A stretch of 64,000 nt of DNA from Streptomyces sp. JB150 (GCF_011193355.1 NZ_CP049780.1:7160634-7224633); one strand, 5' to 3'; shown: positions 24,490 to 33,393, numbered from the stretch's first letter. The notes: a model not told the origin generated them from the sequence alone. Program-made: numbers and translations.

Positions 24490-24954
24490 ATGACCACCAC
24501 GACCACGCCCCGCATGACCCGGTCCCTGCCCGCCGAACACCGGGGCACGCTGATGAGCCTCGCCCGCGAGGTGACGTTCCCGCAGGGCGGCCGGCTGTTC
24601 GACGAGGGCGAACGGGCCGACCGCTTCTGGATCGTGCGCACCGGGACCGTCGCCCTCGACGTCCGGATCCCGGGCCGCCGCCCCGCCGTCATCGAGACCC
24701 TCGGGTTCGGTGACCTCGTCGGCTCGTCCTGGCTGTTCTCGCCGCGCGTCTGGCACCTGGGCGCCGAGGCGGTGACCCCGGTGCGCGCCTGGGAGTTCGA
24801 CGCGGGGGCCGTCCGTGAGCTGTTCCGCGACGACCCGCGGTTCGCGGAGGCGGTCGCGCGCTGGGTCGGCCTGGTGCTCGTCCACCGCCTCCACGCGGCC
24901 CGCACCCGCCTGCTCGACCTGTACGCCCCCTACGGCAGCGGCATCCCCGGATGA
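24490..24954 (+). CDS. Stand-alone cyclic-nucleotide-binding domain protein
   Basis: A 154-residue protein consisting of one CRP/FNR-type nucleotide-binding beta-roll ('FDEGERADRFWIVRTGTVALDV', 'IETLGFGDLVGSSWLF') and the following helix. No helix-turn-helix is present, so it is not itself a transcription factor; it may be a sensor subunit. The usual PBC Arg is not clearly conserved, so cAMP binding is uncertain. The ATG has a GAGGAGG ribosome site. Proteins of this form accompany DevR-type hypoxia clusters in Streptomyces, in line with the DevR-like sites upstream. Confidence 0.8.
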   Translation: MTTTTTPRMTRSLPAEHRGTLMSLAREVTFPQGGRLFDEGERADRFWIVRTGTVALDVRIPGRRPAVIETLGFGDLVGSSWLFSPRVWHLGAEAVTPVRAWEFDAGAVRELFRDDPRFAEAVARWVGLVLVHRLHAARTRLLDLYAPYGSGIPG

Positions 24955-24959
24955 CCGGG

Positions 24960-25001
24960 CCGTCCCGCCCGGTCCAGGTGCCGTCCCGCCCGGTCCAGGA
25001 G
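24960..25001. repeat. Direct repeat, 21 bp twice
   Basis: CCGTCCCGCCCGGTCCAGG followed by two variable bases occurs twice in tandem just after the stop codon of the cyclic-nucleotide-binding gene. It is non-coding. Confidence 0.75.
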
Positions 25002-25026
25002 CGCCCGTGGTGCCCGCCGCCGCAAC

Positions 25027-25051
25027 GCTCCGGCGCACGCCGTGCCGGAGC
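25027..25051. terminator. Convergent terminator hairpin
   Basis: An 8-bp perfect stem GCTCCGGC/GCCGGAGC with a nine-base loop lies a few bases past the stop codon of the protease-nuclease gene and can also serve the convergent gene. Confidence 0.6.
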
Positions 25052-25055
25052 GGTG

Positions 25056-27329
25056 TCAGGGCCAGACGCCGGAGAAGTCGATCTCGCGGGCCCATTCGGG
25101 GTGGTCGATCAGCGGGTTCCGGTTGCCCTGGAGCTGGGCGATCGCCGCGTTGCGGTGCCGCTCGTACTCGGTGACGGCCTCGCTCTCGTGCCAGCGCAGC
25201 AGGACGGGCAGCCGCTCCTTCGGGAACTCGCGTACGGCGTCGCCGACCTCGCGCGGATAGCGCAGCAGAAAGTACAGCGTGGCGCGCGCGGCAGCGCCCT
25301 TGCCCTGCTCGGGCTCGAACCCCACGTCCTCACGCATCCCGCAGTCGTCCCGGACCGCTTCCATGAAGTCGGGGAAGTCGACGTAGGGGAAGTTGCCCCG
25401 GAAGCTGTTGCAGCCCACCTCGCAGGCGAACAGATGGTGCAGGTCGCCCCGCATCGGCTCGCGGTGGGCGAACCACGACTGCGGCACCACGTGCTCGCAG
25501 TTGAACGGCATCGACTTCTCCAGCGCGTCGAACTCCGCCGCGAACTCGGCCGGTCCCGCGGTGCTCTCCTGGAGCAGCAGCTCCCGTACGCGGGCGAGGC
25601 GGGCCTTCGCGACGGCCGCGTCGGCGCGTATGAGTTCCTCGGCGGTGAAGGTCCGCCCGGAGTAGATGCTGCGCAGCTTGCGGTCCTTGTGCAGGTCGAC
25701 CCAGGGATACACCAGCTTCGTCGGGTCGTAGCGGGGCCGGGGGGTGTGCGTGTCCGTCAGCAGTTCGGTCAGCGCCCGGCGCAGCGCGTCCCCGCCACCG
25801 GTGTGGACGTCCCCGTAGTACGCCTCGCGGGCGGCGGCGTCCGCGGGACCGTCGTAGTAGGGGCGTTCCTGTGTGAGCCGGTGGTTGAGGAGGGCCGTCT
25901 CCGCGCTCCTGTCGACGGACGACGCGATGTCCGGCGGCCCGGCCGGGGACGGCGGGAACGACGGGAACGACGAGAGGGGCGGGGGCGCGGCCGGCGCCGG
26001 TGCCGCCGCGGGCAGCGCGGCGAGGAGGGTGGCCGGCGGGGACGAGGAGGCGTCGAAGCCGACGGTGATCCGCAGCGGGAGCGTGACCTGGACGGTGCCG
26101 TCGGCCGTACGGGCCCGCTCCTGCGACCCGGCCTGTGCCCCGTCGGTGACCGCGAGGGCGGTCGTCAGCGGGACGGCGGACGCGGACGCCGCGGCCCCGG
26201 GCGCGGCGGGCAGGGACCCGGCGGCCGCGGACGGGGCGGCCGTCACGGGGGAGGCGGTGAGCCCGGCGGTGAACACCTCGTCCCGCAGCCGGGCCGCCTC
26301 ACCGGTCAGCGGCACCTTGTGCAGCGCCTCCAGGACACGGCTGATCCGCACCCCCTCGTTGGCCCGCCACGCCACCTGCTGCTCGCCCATCTCCGGGCGC
26401 CACACCGTGCCGTCGACGCTCAGCGGCCGGCCCTCGGCGTCCGTCTTCGGGACGGCCGAGTGGTGCAGCGCGACGACCTCCCACTGGTCGTTGAAGACGG
26501 GAGAACCCGACGAGCCCTCACGGGTGTCGGACTCGTAGTGCAGGAACCGCTCCAGCACGTCGACGACCTGGTTGTCGCGCAGCGCGATCTGCTTGGGCTC
26601 GCCCCTCGGGTGCTGGATGATGTTGACGAACTCCCCGATGACGAGCTTGCCCTGGGTCGCGGTGACGGCCAGCCAGCCGAACGAGGACAGCGCCTCGCCC
26701 TGCGCCCCGCGCGAAGCGACCGCCACGACACTGAAGTCCAGCGCCCGGTCGGTGACGAAGAACCGGTGCGGTTCCAGCGGGAAGACCGCCGGCACCAGCG
26801 GGCTGCCGTCGGCGCAGTCCTGGAACGCGAACGCCACCTTGCTGCGGCTCGCCTCCGGCGCCCCGCGCAGCACGTGGTTGTTGGTCAGCAGCAGGGACGG
26901 CGACACCATGAAGCCGGTGCCGTGACCGCCGCCCGGCCCGCTGATGGTGACCCGGCCGACCGACCGGGAGACCTCGACACCGGCCTCCAGGAACGCGACG
27001 GGTGTCAGGTTGTTGCGCCCGATGAGCCGCTCCAGCCCCAGCACCTCACTGGTGAAGGTCTCCGGAGGCAGCTGCAGGGTGCTGCCCGCCGTGGCGGCCG
27101 GTTCCGTCGGCGTCAGCTCGATGGCCCGCGCCAGCGACCAGTCGGCGCCCAGCCGCGCCAGCCGCCTCTCGACCCGCTCGGGGGTGTCCGCGTAGAGCAC
27201 GCCCCGCGTCTCGAGAACGGACTGGTTCCGCTCCCGCTGCTCGGTGCGGTTCGCATAGCGCGCCGCGGCCATCGTCAGTTGCGACAGATAGGCCGACTCT
27301 CGTTCGGCAGCGAGTTCCGCCGTGGCCAT
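25056..27329 (-). CDS. Trypsin-like protease fused to EndA-type nuclease
   Basis: A 757-residue two-enzyme fusion. The N-terminal half is a V8/trypsin-like serine protease: His152 (LLTNNHVL), Asp198 (RALDFSVVAV) and Ser274 (EGSSGSPVF). A Pro/Ala-rich linker follows (about residues 360-480). The C-terminal domain has the His-metal nuclease pattern of endonuclease I: 'NCEHVVPQSWF' (His613) and 'DLHHLFACEVGCNSFRGNFPY' (about 629-648). There is no signal peptide, so both activities appear to be cytoplasmic or exported by another route. The ATG follows AGGAGGCGG. It stands alone. Pairing of protease and nuclease suggests a self-activating or defence-type effector, but that is inference. Confidence 0.85.
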   Translation of the reverse strand: MATAELAAERESAYLSQLTMAAARYANRTEQRERNQSVLETRGVLYADTPERVERRLARLGADWSLARAIELTPTEPAATAGSTLQLPPETFTSEVLGLERLIGRNNLTPVAFLEAGVEVSRSVGRVTISGPGGGHGTGFMVSPSLLLTNNHVLRGAPEASRSKVAFAFQDCADGSPLVPAVFPLEPHRFFVTDRALDFSVVAVASRGAQGEALSSFGWLAVTATQGKLVIGEFVNIIQHPRGEPKQIALRDNQVVDVLERFLHYESDTREGSSGSPVFNDQWEVVALHHSAVPKTDAEGRPLSVDGTVWRPEMGEQQVAWRANEGVRISRVLEALHKVPLTGEAARLRDEVFTAGLTASPVTAAPSAAAGSLPAAPGAAASASAVPLTTALAVTDGAQAGSQERARTADGTVQVTLPLRITVGFDASSSPPATLLAALPAAAPAPAAPPPLSSFPSFPPSPAGPPDIASSVDRSAETALLNHRLTQERPYYDGPADAAAREAYYGDVHTGGGDALRRALTELLTDTHTPRPRYDPTKLVYPWVDLHKDRKLRSIYSGRTFTAEELIRADAAVAKARLARVRELLLQESTAGPAEFAAEFDALEKSMPFNCEHVVPQSWFAHREPMRGDLHHLFACEVGCNSFRGNFPYVDFPDFMEAVRDDCGMREDVGFEPEQGKGAAARATLYFLLRYPREVGDAVREFPKERLPVLLRWHESEAVTEYERHRNAAIAQLQGNRNPLIDHPEWAREIDFSGVWP

Positions 27330-27552
27330 GATCCGCCTCCTGGCCTGCTGTGATGTGGCGGTCGTGTCCGTGGGACACGGTTCTTCGGGGGACAGGCGGG
27401 ACGGCGTCCGGTGAAGGCCTCGGGTCCGCCGAAGGCGTCGGGTCTGCCGTGGGGCGCGCGGATGGCGGACCGCGCGCTGATGGTCGTACAGGTTGTCTGT
27501 TTCGATGCTTGCAGATGTGGGATATGCCCGCAAAAGAGGCGGCGGTGTGACG

Positions 27553-27564
27553 CAGTGATCACTG
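27553..27564. promoter_or_regulatory. Palindrome in the 27330-27648 intergenic region
   Basis: CAGTGATCACTG is a perfect 12-base palindrome about 85 bases before the P450 start. The gap around it (27330-27648) is lower in GC, contains promoters for both divergent genes and shows no further gene. A run of eight or more C (near 27612) also lies there. Binding by a regulator is inferred. Confidence 0.35.
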
Positions 27565-27648
27565 TGGGGCCGCATCGCCGTGGTGGATCTTGGGAATGCA
27601 TCGGCCGCACCTCCCCCCCCAAGCCTCACACCAGGAGCGCCGGACACA

Positions 27649-29097
27649 GTGAGCACCCAGGCCACACCCATCCCCACACCGACCGCGCCGGGCGGCCTCC
27701 CCCTGATCGGCCACGCCCACCATCTCGCCCGCACGCCACTGCCGTTCATGACCTCACTGCGCGAGTACGGCAGCGTGGTCCGCATCCACATAGGCCCCAC
27801 ACCCGCCTACGTCGTCACCGACCCCGCGCTCACCCGCCGCGTCCTCGTCACCGACGCCGCCCACTACACCAAGGGCGGCAAGATCATCGACGCGCTGCGG
27901 GTGTTCTTCGGCGACGGGCTGGCCACGGTCGCCGACGGCGACACCCACCTGCGCAACCGCCGCCTGATGCAGCCCATGTTCAACAAGGCGCACATCGCCA
28001 CCCGCGGCGAGGCGATGATCGCCCAGGTCCGCGAGATGGTCGCCGCCTGGCCCGCAGACCAGCCCCGCGACGTCTACGCGGACATGAACGACATCACCCT
28101 CGCCGCGTTCCTCGTCGCGCTGTTCGGCACGGACCTTCCGCCGCGCCTGCGCACCGAGTTCACCGCCCTGATGCCCGCCATCATGAAGGGCACCATCCGC
28201 CAGACCGTCCTGCCGTCCTGGATCACCCGGCTGCCCCTGCCCGCCCACCGCGCCCACGCCCGCCGCGTCGCCCGCCTGCGCGCCCTCATCGACCAGGCCA
28301 TCGACCACCGCTCGGCGCGGCACCCGGACCGCACGGAGGACGCCGCTGCGGCGGCCGGCTGCCCGCACGCGGCGGCGGCCGGATCGGGTGCGGCGGACGG
28401 TCTGTTCAGCACGCTCCTCAACGCCGAGGAGCCGCTGACCCGGCAGCAGCTGCAGGACGAGGCGATCACCCTGCTCACCGGCGCGATCGAGACGACCGGG
28501 ACGACACTCGCCTGGACCCTGTACGAGATCACCCGCCACCCCGAGGTCGAGCGACGGCTGCGCGCCGAACTCGCCGCCGTCTGCCAGGACCGGCCCCTGC
28601 GCCACGAGGACGTAGAACAACTCCCGTACGCGCGGCGGGTGTTGCAGGAGGCCATCCGCAAGTACGGGCCCGCCTGGATGGTGACCCGCACCGCGGTCCG
28701 GGACATGGACCTGGGCGGGCACCGCATCCCCGCCGGCGCCGACGTCGTGTGGAGCCCCTACCTCCACCAGCACGACCCGGCCCACTTCCCCGGCGCGGAC
28801 ACCTTCGACCCGGACCGCTGGACCCCCGAACGCGTCCAGGCCACCCGCGGATCGTTCCTCGCCTTCGGCGACGGCCGCCGCAAGTGCATCGGCGAGAACT
28901 TCGCCTGGGCCGAACTTCAGATCATCCTCGCGACCGTCCTCCAGACCTGGCCGCGCATCACCCTCGCCTCCCGCGCACCCCGCCCGCAGGCCGTGGTCAC
29001 CGTCAAGCCGGACGACCTGGCGCTGAGGTTCCACGCGGACACGAAGGGCGGGACCGCGCGGCCGGGCGGTGGCGAGCGGCCGGTGGCCGCGGGCTGA
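27649..29097 (+). CDS. Cytochrome P450, class I bacterial
   Basis: A 482-residue P450. The I-helix 'LLTGAIETTGTTLAW', the ExxR motif 'LQEAIRKYGPAW' and the heme loop 'FGDGRRKCIGENFAWAE' (heme-ligand Cys near residue 413) are intact. The N-terminal 'PGGLPLIGHAHHLARTPLPFMTSLREYG' resembles P450s of the terpene-oxidising CYP170/CYP183 type, but no terpene synthase is adjacent. The I-helix has G in place of the usual A before the acid. There is an inserted Ala-rich 'CPHAAAAGSGAAD' loop near residue 245. GTG start with AGGAG 11 bases upstream. Electron partners must be elsewhere, for example the reductase at 6705. Confidence 0.9.
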   Translation: MSTQATPIPTPTAPGGLPLIGHAHHLARTPLPFMTSLREYGSVVRIHIGPTPAYVVTDPALTRRVLVTDAAHYTKGGKIIDALRVFFGDGLATVADGDTHLRNRRLMQPMFNKAHIATRGEAMIAQVREMVAAWPADQPRDVYADMNDITLAAFLVALFGTDLPPRLRTEFTALMPAIMKGTIRQTVLPSWITRLPLPAHRAHARRVARLRALIDQAIDHRSARHPDRTEDAAAAAGCPHAAAAGSGAADGLFSTLLNAEEPLTRQQLQDEAITLLTGAIETTGTTLAWTLYEITRHPEVERRLRAELAAVCQDRPLRHEDVEQLPYARRVLQEAIRKYGPAWMVTRTAVRDMDLGGHRIPAGADVVWSPYLHQHDPAHFPGADTFDPDRWTPERVQATRGSFLAFGDGRRKCIGENFAWAELQIILATVLQTWPRITLASRAPRPQAVVTVKPDDLALRFHADTKGGTARPGGGERPVAAG

Positions 29098-29200
29098 GTA
29101 CGAGTACGGGGCCGCGGCGGGTCCCAGGGCGGTCGGCGGAGTGGTTCAGGACCGGCTGCGCGGCGTTGCGGCCGAGGCGGTCGGCACACGGTGAGCGCGT

Positions 29201-29233
29201 GCCGGGCGGGGCACCGGAGTGTCCCCGCCCGGC
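29201..29233. terminator. Bidirectional terminator after P450 gene
   Basis: An 11-bp GC stem (GCCGGGCGGGG with its complement) and an 11-base loop lie between the convergent P450 and GNAT genes. Confidence 0.75.
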
Positions 29234-29239
29234 GGGCGG

Positions 29240-29752
29240 TCAGATGCCGAAGGCAGCGGCGTAGCGGACGGTGCCGCCCGGCAGCGGATGCGCGGCGTCC
29301 AGGGCGAGCGCCATCAGCGCCTCGTCCGGCACGTCGATGCTCAGCCGGATCCCGTGCACGGAGGCACGGGTGAAGCCGAACCTCGGGTAGTAGCCGGGGT
29401 GACCGAGGACGACGACGTAGCGCTCGCCCCTGTCCGTGGCCGCGCGCAGGGCGGTGCGGACGGCCGCCGAGCCGGCACCGGTGCGCTGCCGCTCCGGCCG
29501 TACGGCGCACGGGGCCAGGGCCAGCGCCGGGACCTCACCGATGTGACAGCGGGTCAGCAGCGCGTGGCCGGCGATCCGGCCGCTCTCGTCCGCGGCGACG
29601 ACGGACAGTCCGTCGATCCACGCGTCCGGGTCGGCGCGCAGGGCGTCGACCAGGTCCGCCTCCTCCGCCGTGGGGAAGGCGGCGAGGAGGACCTCACGGA
29701 TGGCGGCGGCGTCGCCGGGTGCCTCGGCGCGCGTGATCCAGGTGTCGCTCAT
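29240..29752 (-). CDS. GNAT N-acetyltransferase, YhbS-like
   Basis: A 170-residue acetyl-CoA-dependent acyltransferase. The acetyl-CoA loop 'VRPERQRTGAGSAAVRTAL' (Q/RxxGxG/A, about residues 88-106) and the YhbS-type 'VLGHPGYYPRFGFTRASVHGI' are seen. The acceptor is unknown. The ATG at 29752 is preferred over a longer frame because the GNAT fold begins with 'WITRAEAPGDAAAIREVL'; its ribosome site is weak. The 29753-29979 gap has no clear gene. Confidence 0.85.
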   Translation of the reverse strand: MSDTWITRAEAPGDAAAIREVLLAAFPTAEEADLVDALRADPDAWIDGLSVVAADESGRIAGHALLTRCHIGEVPALALAPCAVRPERQRTGAGSAAVRTALRAATDRGERYVVVLGHPGYYPRFGFTRASVHGIRLSIDVPDEALMALALDAAHPLPGGTVRYAAAFGI

Positions 29753-29979
29753 GACAGATACGGATCCGTTCCGTAGAAGTGTTCGTGTGAGGGGTCCTCG
29801 CGAGCTCACGCTCCCGGCGAGGACGGACAGGGCGGGTCAGGCCACGACCCGGGACGTGAGGTAAACCCGGACGCCGGACGCGGTGGCCTCGTACCCGGTC
29901 ATCCGCCTCACCTCCCGCCGTCTCTTCACGTCTCGTCACCCTGATCGACACGAACGGCCCCACCGTACAGACCGTCGCC

Positions 29980-31158
29980 TCAGGTGCCAAGCGGTTTCAC
30001 GCGGACCGCCACCGGCCGGTGGTCGCTGCCGGTGGCGGGCAGCGTACGGATCCGCCCGACGCTCGCCGAGCGGGCCATGACATGGTCGATGCGGACCAGC
30101 GGGAAGGCGGCCGGATAGCTGAGGGCGAAGCCCCGGCGCGGTTCGGCAAGCCGCGTGGTCAGCGGGGCGAGCCCGCGGTCCTCGACCGTGCCGTTGAGGT
30201 CCCCGAGCAGGATCACCGTGCTCAGCTCCTCGGCGGCGACGGCCGCGCCCAGCAGCCGGGCGCTCTCGTCCCGTGCCGCCGACGCGAGGCCGTCCGCCCC
30301 GACGCGGACCGAGGGCAGGTGAGCGACGTATGCGGCGAGTTCACCGCGCGGGGCGCGCACCACGGCCCGCAGTCCCCGGTTCCACGGTTCCGTGATCTGC
30401 CGGGGCTTGATGTCCAGCGTCCGGACGTCGCGCAGCGGATAACGGGACCACAGTCCGACGGTGCCCCGGACGGCGTGGAACGGGTAGTGGGCGGCGAGAG
30501 TCCGCTCGTAGACCGCCGACGCCTGCGGGACCAGCTCCTCCAGCGCGATCAGGTCCGGCCGGGCACGGGCCAGGGCGCGGGCGGTGCCGGCCGGGTCCGG
30601 GTTCTCGTCGCTGACGTTGTGCTGCACCACGAGCAGGCCGTACCCGTCCGCCTCGGCACCGGGCAGCAGCAGCCCGCCGAAGAGATACGTCCACGCCGCC
30701 ACCGGTGCCAGTGACGCCAGCAGGGCGGGAACCGAGCGGCGCAGCAACGCGAGGGCGAACAGGACCGCGGCCACCGCACCGAGCCATGGCAGGAACGTCT
30801 CCAGCAGGCTGCCCAGGCGGCCGGGGGAGTTGGGTATCGCACGGTGCAGGAGCAGCAGGGCGGCGAGGAGCGCCGCGACTGCGGCGAGGACCCGGCCCCG
30901 CGCCCGTAGCGACGGTCCGCCGGGCGCGGCCTGGGTGCCGGTGTCTCGCGCGCCCTTGATCCCGGAGTCCCGCGCGTCCTCGGTCCCGCTGTCCCGTGCG
31001 TCGCTGGTCCCGGGAGCCCGCGCGTCCCCGGCTCCGGAGTCCCGCACGCGCGTGGGTCCGCTGTGCCGTACGTGCTCGGGTCCGCCGCGCAGTGCGCCCG
31101 CGGCCCCGTCGCCGTCACCCCGAACCCGCCACCGCACCGTGCGCTCCCCCCGCTCCAT
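29980..31158 (-). CDS. VanJ-like membrane protein of endonuclease/phosphatase fold
   Basis: A 392-residue protein. After an unusual disordered N-terminus with repeated 'DARDSG(T/I)' units, three hydrophobic helices follow (about residues 95-175), including 'LHRAIPNSPGRLGSLLETFLPWLG'. An endonuclease/exonuclease/phosphatase domain comes next: 'VVQHNVSDENPDPAGTARAL', 'LIALEEL', 'LLGDLNGT', 'RIDHVMA' and 'TGSDHRPVAV'. This layout matches VanJ/StaP, which act on lipid-linked cell-wall intermediates outside the membrane and give teicoplanin resistance in Streptomyces. The N-terminal repeat tail is not part of that family. It lies 10 bases after the preceding small gene. Its start has no clear ribosome site. 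Confidence 0.8.
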   Translation of the reverse strand: MERGERTVRWRVRGDGDGAAGALRGGPEHVRHSGPTRVRDSGAGDARAPGTSDARDSGTEDARDSGIKGARDTGTQAAPGGPSLRARGRVLAAVAALLAALLLLHRAIPNSPGRLGSLLETFLPWLGAVAAVLFALALLRRSVPALLASLAPVAAWTYLFGGLLLPGAEADGYGLLVVQHNVSDENPDPAGTARALARARPDLIALEELVPQASAVYERTLAAHYPFHAVRGTVGLWSRYPLRDVRTLDIKPRQITEPWNRGLRAVVRAPRGELAAYVAHLPSVRVGADGLASAARDESARLLGAAVAAEELSTVILLGDLNGTVEDRGLAPLTTRLAEPRRGFALSYPAAFPLVRIDHVMARSASVGRIRTLPATGSDHRPVAVRVKPLGT

Positions 31159-31168
31159 CGCCGCCGGT

Positions 31169-31465
31169 CTACGCTCCGTCGGTCCCACCCGCTCCGGGAT
31201 CCGGGCGGCGGGCCCTGCGCTGGACCTCCGCCTCGACCGTGCCGCGCGGCAGGCCCTCGGACTCCGCGTGCTCGGTGATGGCCAGCTGCACCTGGCGGGA
31301 GAGGTCGCTCCAGGCCCGCCAGGCAGTCTCCCACTCGGTGTGCTGCTCGGCGGCCCACCTGCCCTCGGTCGGTCTGCCGAAGGCGTCCCTGATGCGCTGC
31401 ATCTCGGCCTGGGCCGCGTTGGCCGCCCGCTGTAGCTCCACGAGCTCGTCGATGGTGTGTGCCAC
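31169..31465 (-). CDS. Small hypothetical protein
   Basis: A 98-residue helical protein (MAHTIDELVELQRAANAAQ) rich in Glu, Arg and Trp; I do not recognise it. The GTG at 31465 lies six bases after TAGGAT, a near-ideal -10 element, so the transcript is probably leaderless and this is the first gene of the operon with the VanJ-like gene. The predicted long helices suggest a DNA- or protein-binding role, but there is no direct evidence. Confidence 0.65.
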   Translation of the reverse strand: MAHTIDELVELQRAANAAQAEMQRIRDAFGRPTEGRWAAEQHTEWETAWRAWSDLSRQVQLAITEHAESEGLPRGTVEAEVQRRARRPDPGAGGTDGA

Positions 31466-31952
31466 GCCCGGATCCTATGGGGATGACGGGACCCGCCCCG
31501 CCGCGACACGAGGGCCGATCCGTCCGGGCCCGAGGGCGCGCCCCCGCGCCTGCCACCTGCGACGTAGCGAGTGAACTGGCTTGCGAAACAGCGCCGGGGG
31601 ACAGGCGGCTGCCCCACGGACACGGACACGGGCACGGACACGGACACGGGCGCGGGCGCGGGCACGGGAACGGGCACTGGCACGGACGCAGTCCGGAACG
31701 GAGCGCGCGCCGGGAAGTGCCGCACGGCCGGGGGCCGGCACCGAGCCCGCACCGAGCCCACCGGCGGTGCCGCCGACGCCGTCGGACGACCGAACCGCCC
31801 GCCGCAACACAACCGTTGTACACCCCGCACCGCACTCCCACGGCGCTCGCCCGGCACTCGCACCGCAGGTCACAGCCCGTACAGCCGCCCGCCGACGGCG
31901 CACCGCCCGGTCGGGCGGATGCGGCGAGCGCGACGTACCCGCCGCCAAGGCC
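31466..31952. other. Repetitive intergenic region
   Basis: This stretch of nearly 490 bases holds no convincing gene. A tract of about 70 bases (31617-31688) is built from six-base units GGACAC, GGGCAC and GGGCGC; the rest is GC-rich without codon bias. It lies between the divergent small-protein operon and the sugar-uptake operon. Confidence 0.55.
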
Positions 31953-31996
31953 TTGACGCGCTCTCCGCGCGGCTATTAACTCACGCCATAAATTAA
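31953..31996 (+). promoter_or_regulatory. Promoter and AT-rich operator of sugar-uptake operon
   Basis: TTGACG (31953-31958) and TATTAA (31974-31979) are placed like -35 and -10 elements. An AT-rich partly symmetric segment running from TTAACTCACG to ATAAATTAA (31976-31996) overlaps the -10, a good place for a repressor. AT-rich operators of this kind are used by ROK-family sugar regulators, but the regulator is not identified. Confidence 0.45.
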
Positions 31997-32071
31997 GTCG
32001 GCACGACGACCTGTCGCGGGGCGCTCGCCGTGCCGTTCCCCACGCCGTTCCCCCGGAAGGGTCCCAGGAGC

Positions 32072-33388
32072 ATGCGCAGACTCAGAGCCGCACTCACCGG
32101 TGCCGTCACCTTGTCCCTCGCGCTCACCGCCACGGCCTGCGGCGGTGGCAGCGCGACCGGTGAGGGCTCCAACGACTCGCCGAAGACCCTCACGTACTGG
32201 GCCTCCAACCAGGGCGCGAGCATCGAGATCGACAAGAAGGTCCTCCAGCCGGAACTCGACAAGTTCGAGAAGCGGACCGGCATCAAGGTGGAGCTGGAGG
32301 TCGTGCCCTGGTCGGACCTGCTGAACCGGATCCTCACCGCCACCACCTCCGGCCAGGGCCCGGACGTCCTCAACATCGGCAACACCTGGTCGGCGTCCCT
32401 CCAGTCGACCGGCGCGTTGCTGCCCTGGGACGAGAAGAACTTCGCGAAGATCGGCGGCAAGGACCGCTTCGTCGACTCCGCGCTCGGCTCGACCGGCGTG
32501 GCGGGACAGGACCCGGCGGCGGTGCCGCTGTACTCGATGGCGTACGCCCTCTACTACAACAAGAAGATCCTCGCCGACGCCGGCATATCCCGGCCGCCCG
32601 CCACCTGGGACGAACTCGTCGCCGACGGCAAGAAGATCCGGAAGCTGGGCAAGCAGGTCCTCGGCGCCGAGGGCGCCAACGTCGCGGAGAACATCCACCA
32701 CGTCTTCGTCTTCGCCAAGCAGCACGGCGCCGAGTTCTTCACCCCCGACGGCAAGCCCGACTTCACCAACGACGGTGTGGTCAAGGCCATCGAGCAGTAC
32801 GTCGGCCTGATGGCCGAGGACAAGGTCATCCCGGCGGGCAATGCCGAGTACGCGCAGAACCAGTCCGTCAGCGACTTCGCCAAGGGGCGCACCGCGATGC
32901 TCCTGTGGCAGTCCGCCTCCGCCAACCTCACGTCGCAGGGCATGAGCGAGGACGCCTACGGCATCGCCCCCGTGCCCGTGCAGTCCGGCACCCCGGGCGG
33001 CGGCACCCAGGTCAACTCGATGGTCGCCGGCATCAACCTGGCCGTCTTCAAGAACACCGACAACCTCGACGGTGCCACCGAGTTCGTGAAGTTCATGACC
33101 AGCGAGGAGGAGCAGAGGATCCTCAACAAGGCCTACAGCTCCATCCCGCCGGTCAAGGCCGCCCAGTCCGACCCCGCCTTCAACACCCCCGCGAACACCG
33201 TCCTGAAGGACACCCTCGCGCGCAGCGCCGCCGCCCTGCCCCAGGTGCCCGACGAGTCGCAGTTCGAGACGGCGGTCGGTACGGCCGTCAAGGAGCTGTT
33301 CGCGGACGCCGCCGCCGGCCGTCCGGTGACCGCCGAGTCGGTGAAGGCGAAGCTGGAGAAGGCCCAGCAGCAGATGCCGGCGAAGTGA
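32072..33388 (+). CDS. Sugar ABC transporter substrate-binding lipoprotein
   Basis: A 438-residue family-1 extracellular solute-binding protein. The signal peptide ends in the lipobox TATAC (Cys near residue 23). The two-lobe fold starts 'TLTYWASNQGASIEIDKKVLQPELDKFEKRTG' (here spanning about residues 38-70), with 'VPWSDLLNRILTATTSGQGPDVLNIG' typical of the family. It delivers sugars to the two permeases downstream. The ATG at 32072 follows GGAAGGG. No ATPase gene is in the operon, as usual in Streptomyces, where a shared MsiK-type ATPase serves many such systems. The beta-glucosidase at the end suggests a beta-glucoside or oligosaccharide substrate. Confidence 0.92.
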   Translation: MRRLRAALTGAVTLSLALTATACGGGSATGEGSNDSPKTLTYWASNQGASIEIDKKVLQPELDKFEKRTGIKVELEVVPWSDLLNRILTATTSGQGPDVLNIGNTWSASLQSTGALLPWDEKNFAKIGGKDRFVDSALGSTGVAGQDPAAVPLYSMAYALYYNKKILADAGISRPPATWDELVADGKKIRKLGKQVLGAEGANVAENIHHVFVFAKQHGAEFFTPDGKPDFTNDGVVKAIEQYVGLMAEDKVIPAGNAEYAQNQSVSDFAKGRTAMLLWQSASANLTSQGMSEDAYGIAPVPVQSGTPGGGTQVNSMVAGINLAVFKNTDNLDGATEFVKFMTSEEEQRILNKAYSSIPPVKAAQSDPAFNTPANTVLKDTLARSAAALPQVPDESQFETAVGTAVKELFADAAAGRPVTAESVKAKLEKAQQQMPAK

Positions 33389-33393
33389 GCGCG

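Noticed and set aside
24460..24954. Full CRP/FNR transcription factor
   Set aside because: The frame ends after the nucleotide-binding domain; no helix-turn-helix follows in any frame.
31617..31688. Hexamer tract considered as a CRISPR array or coding repeat
   Set aside because: The units are only six bases and have no spacers; the translated Thr-Asp/Thr-Gly repeats have no start, ribosome site or neighbouring domain.
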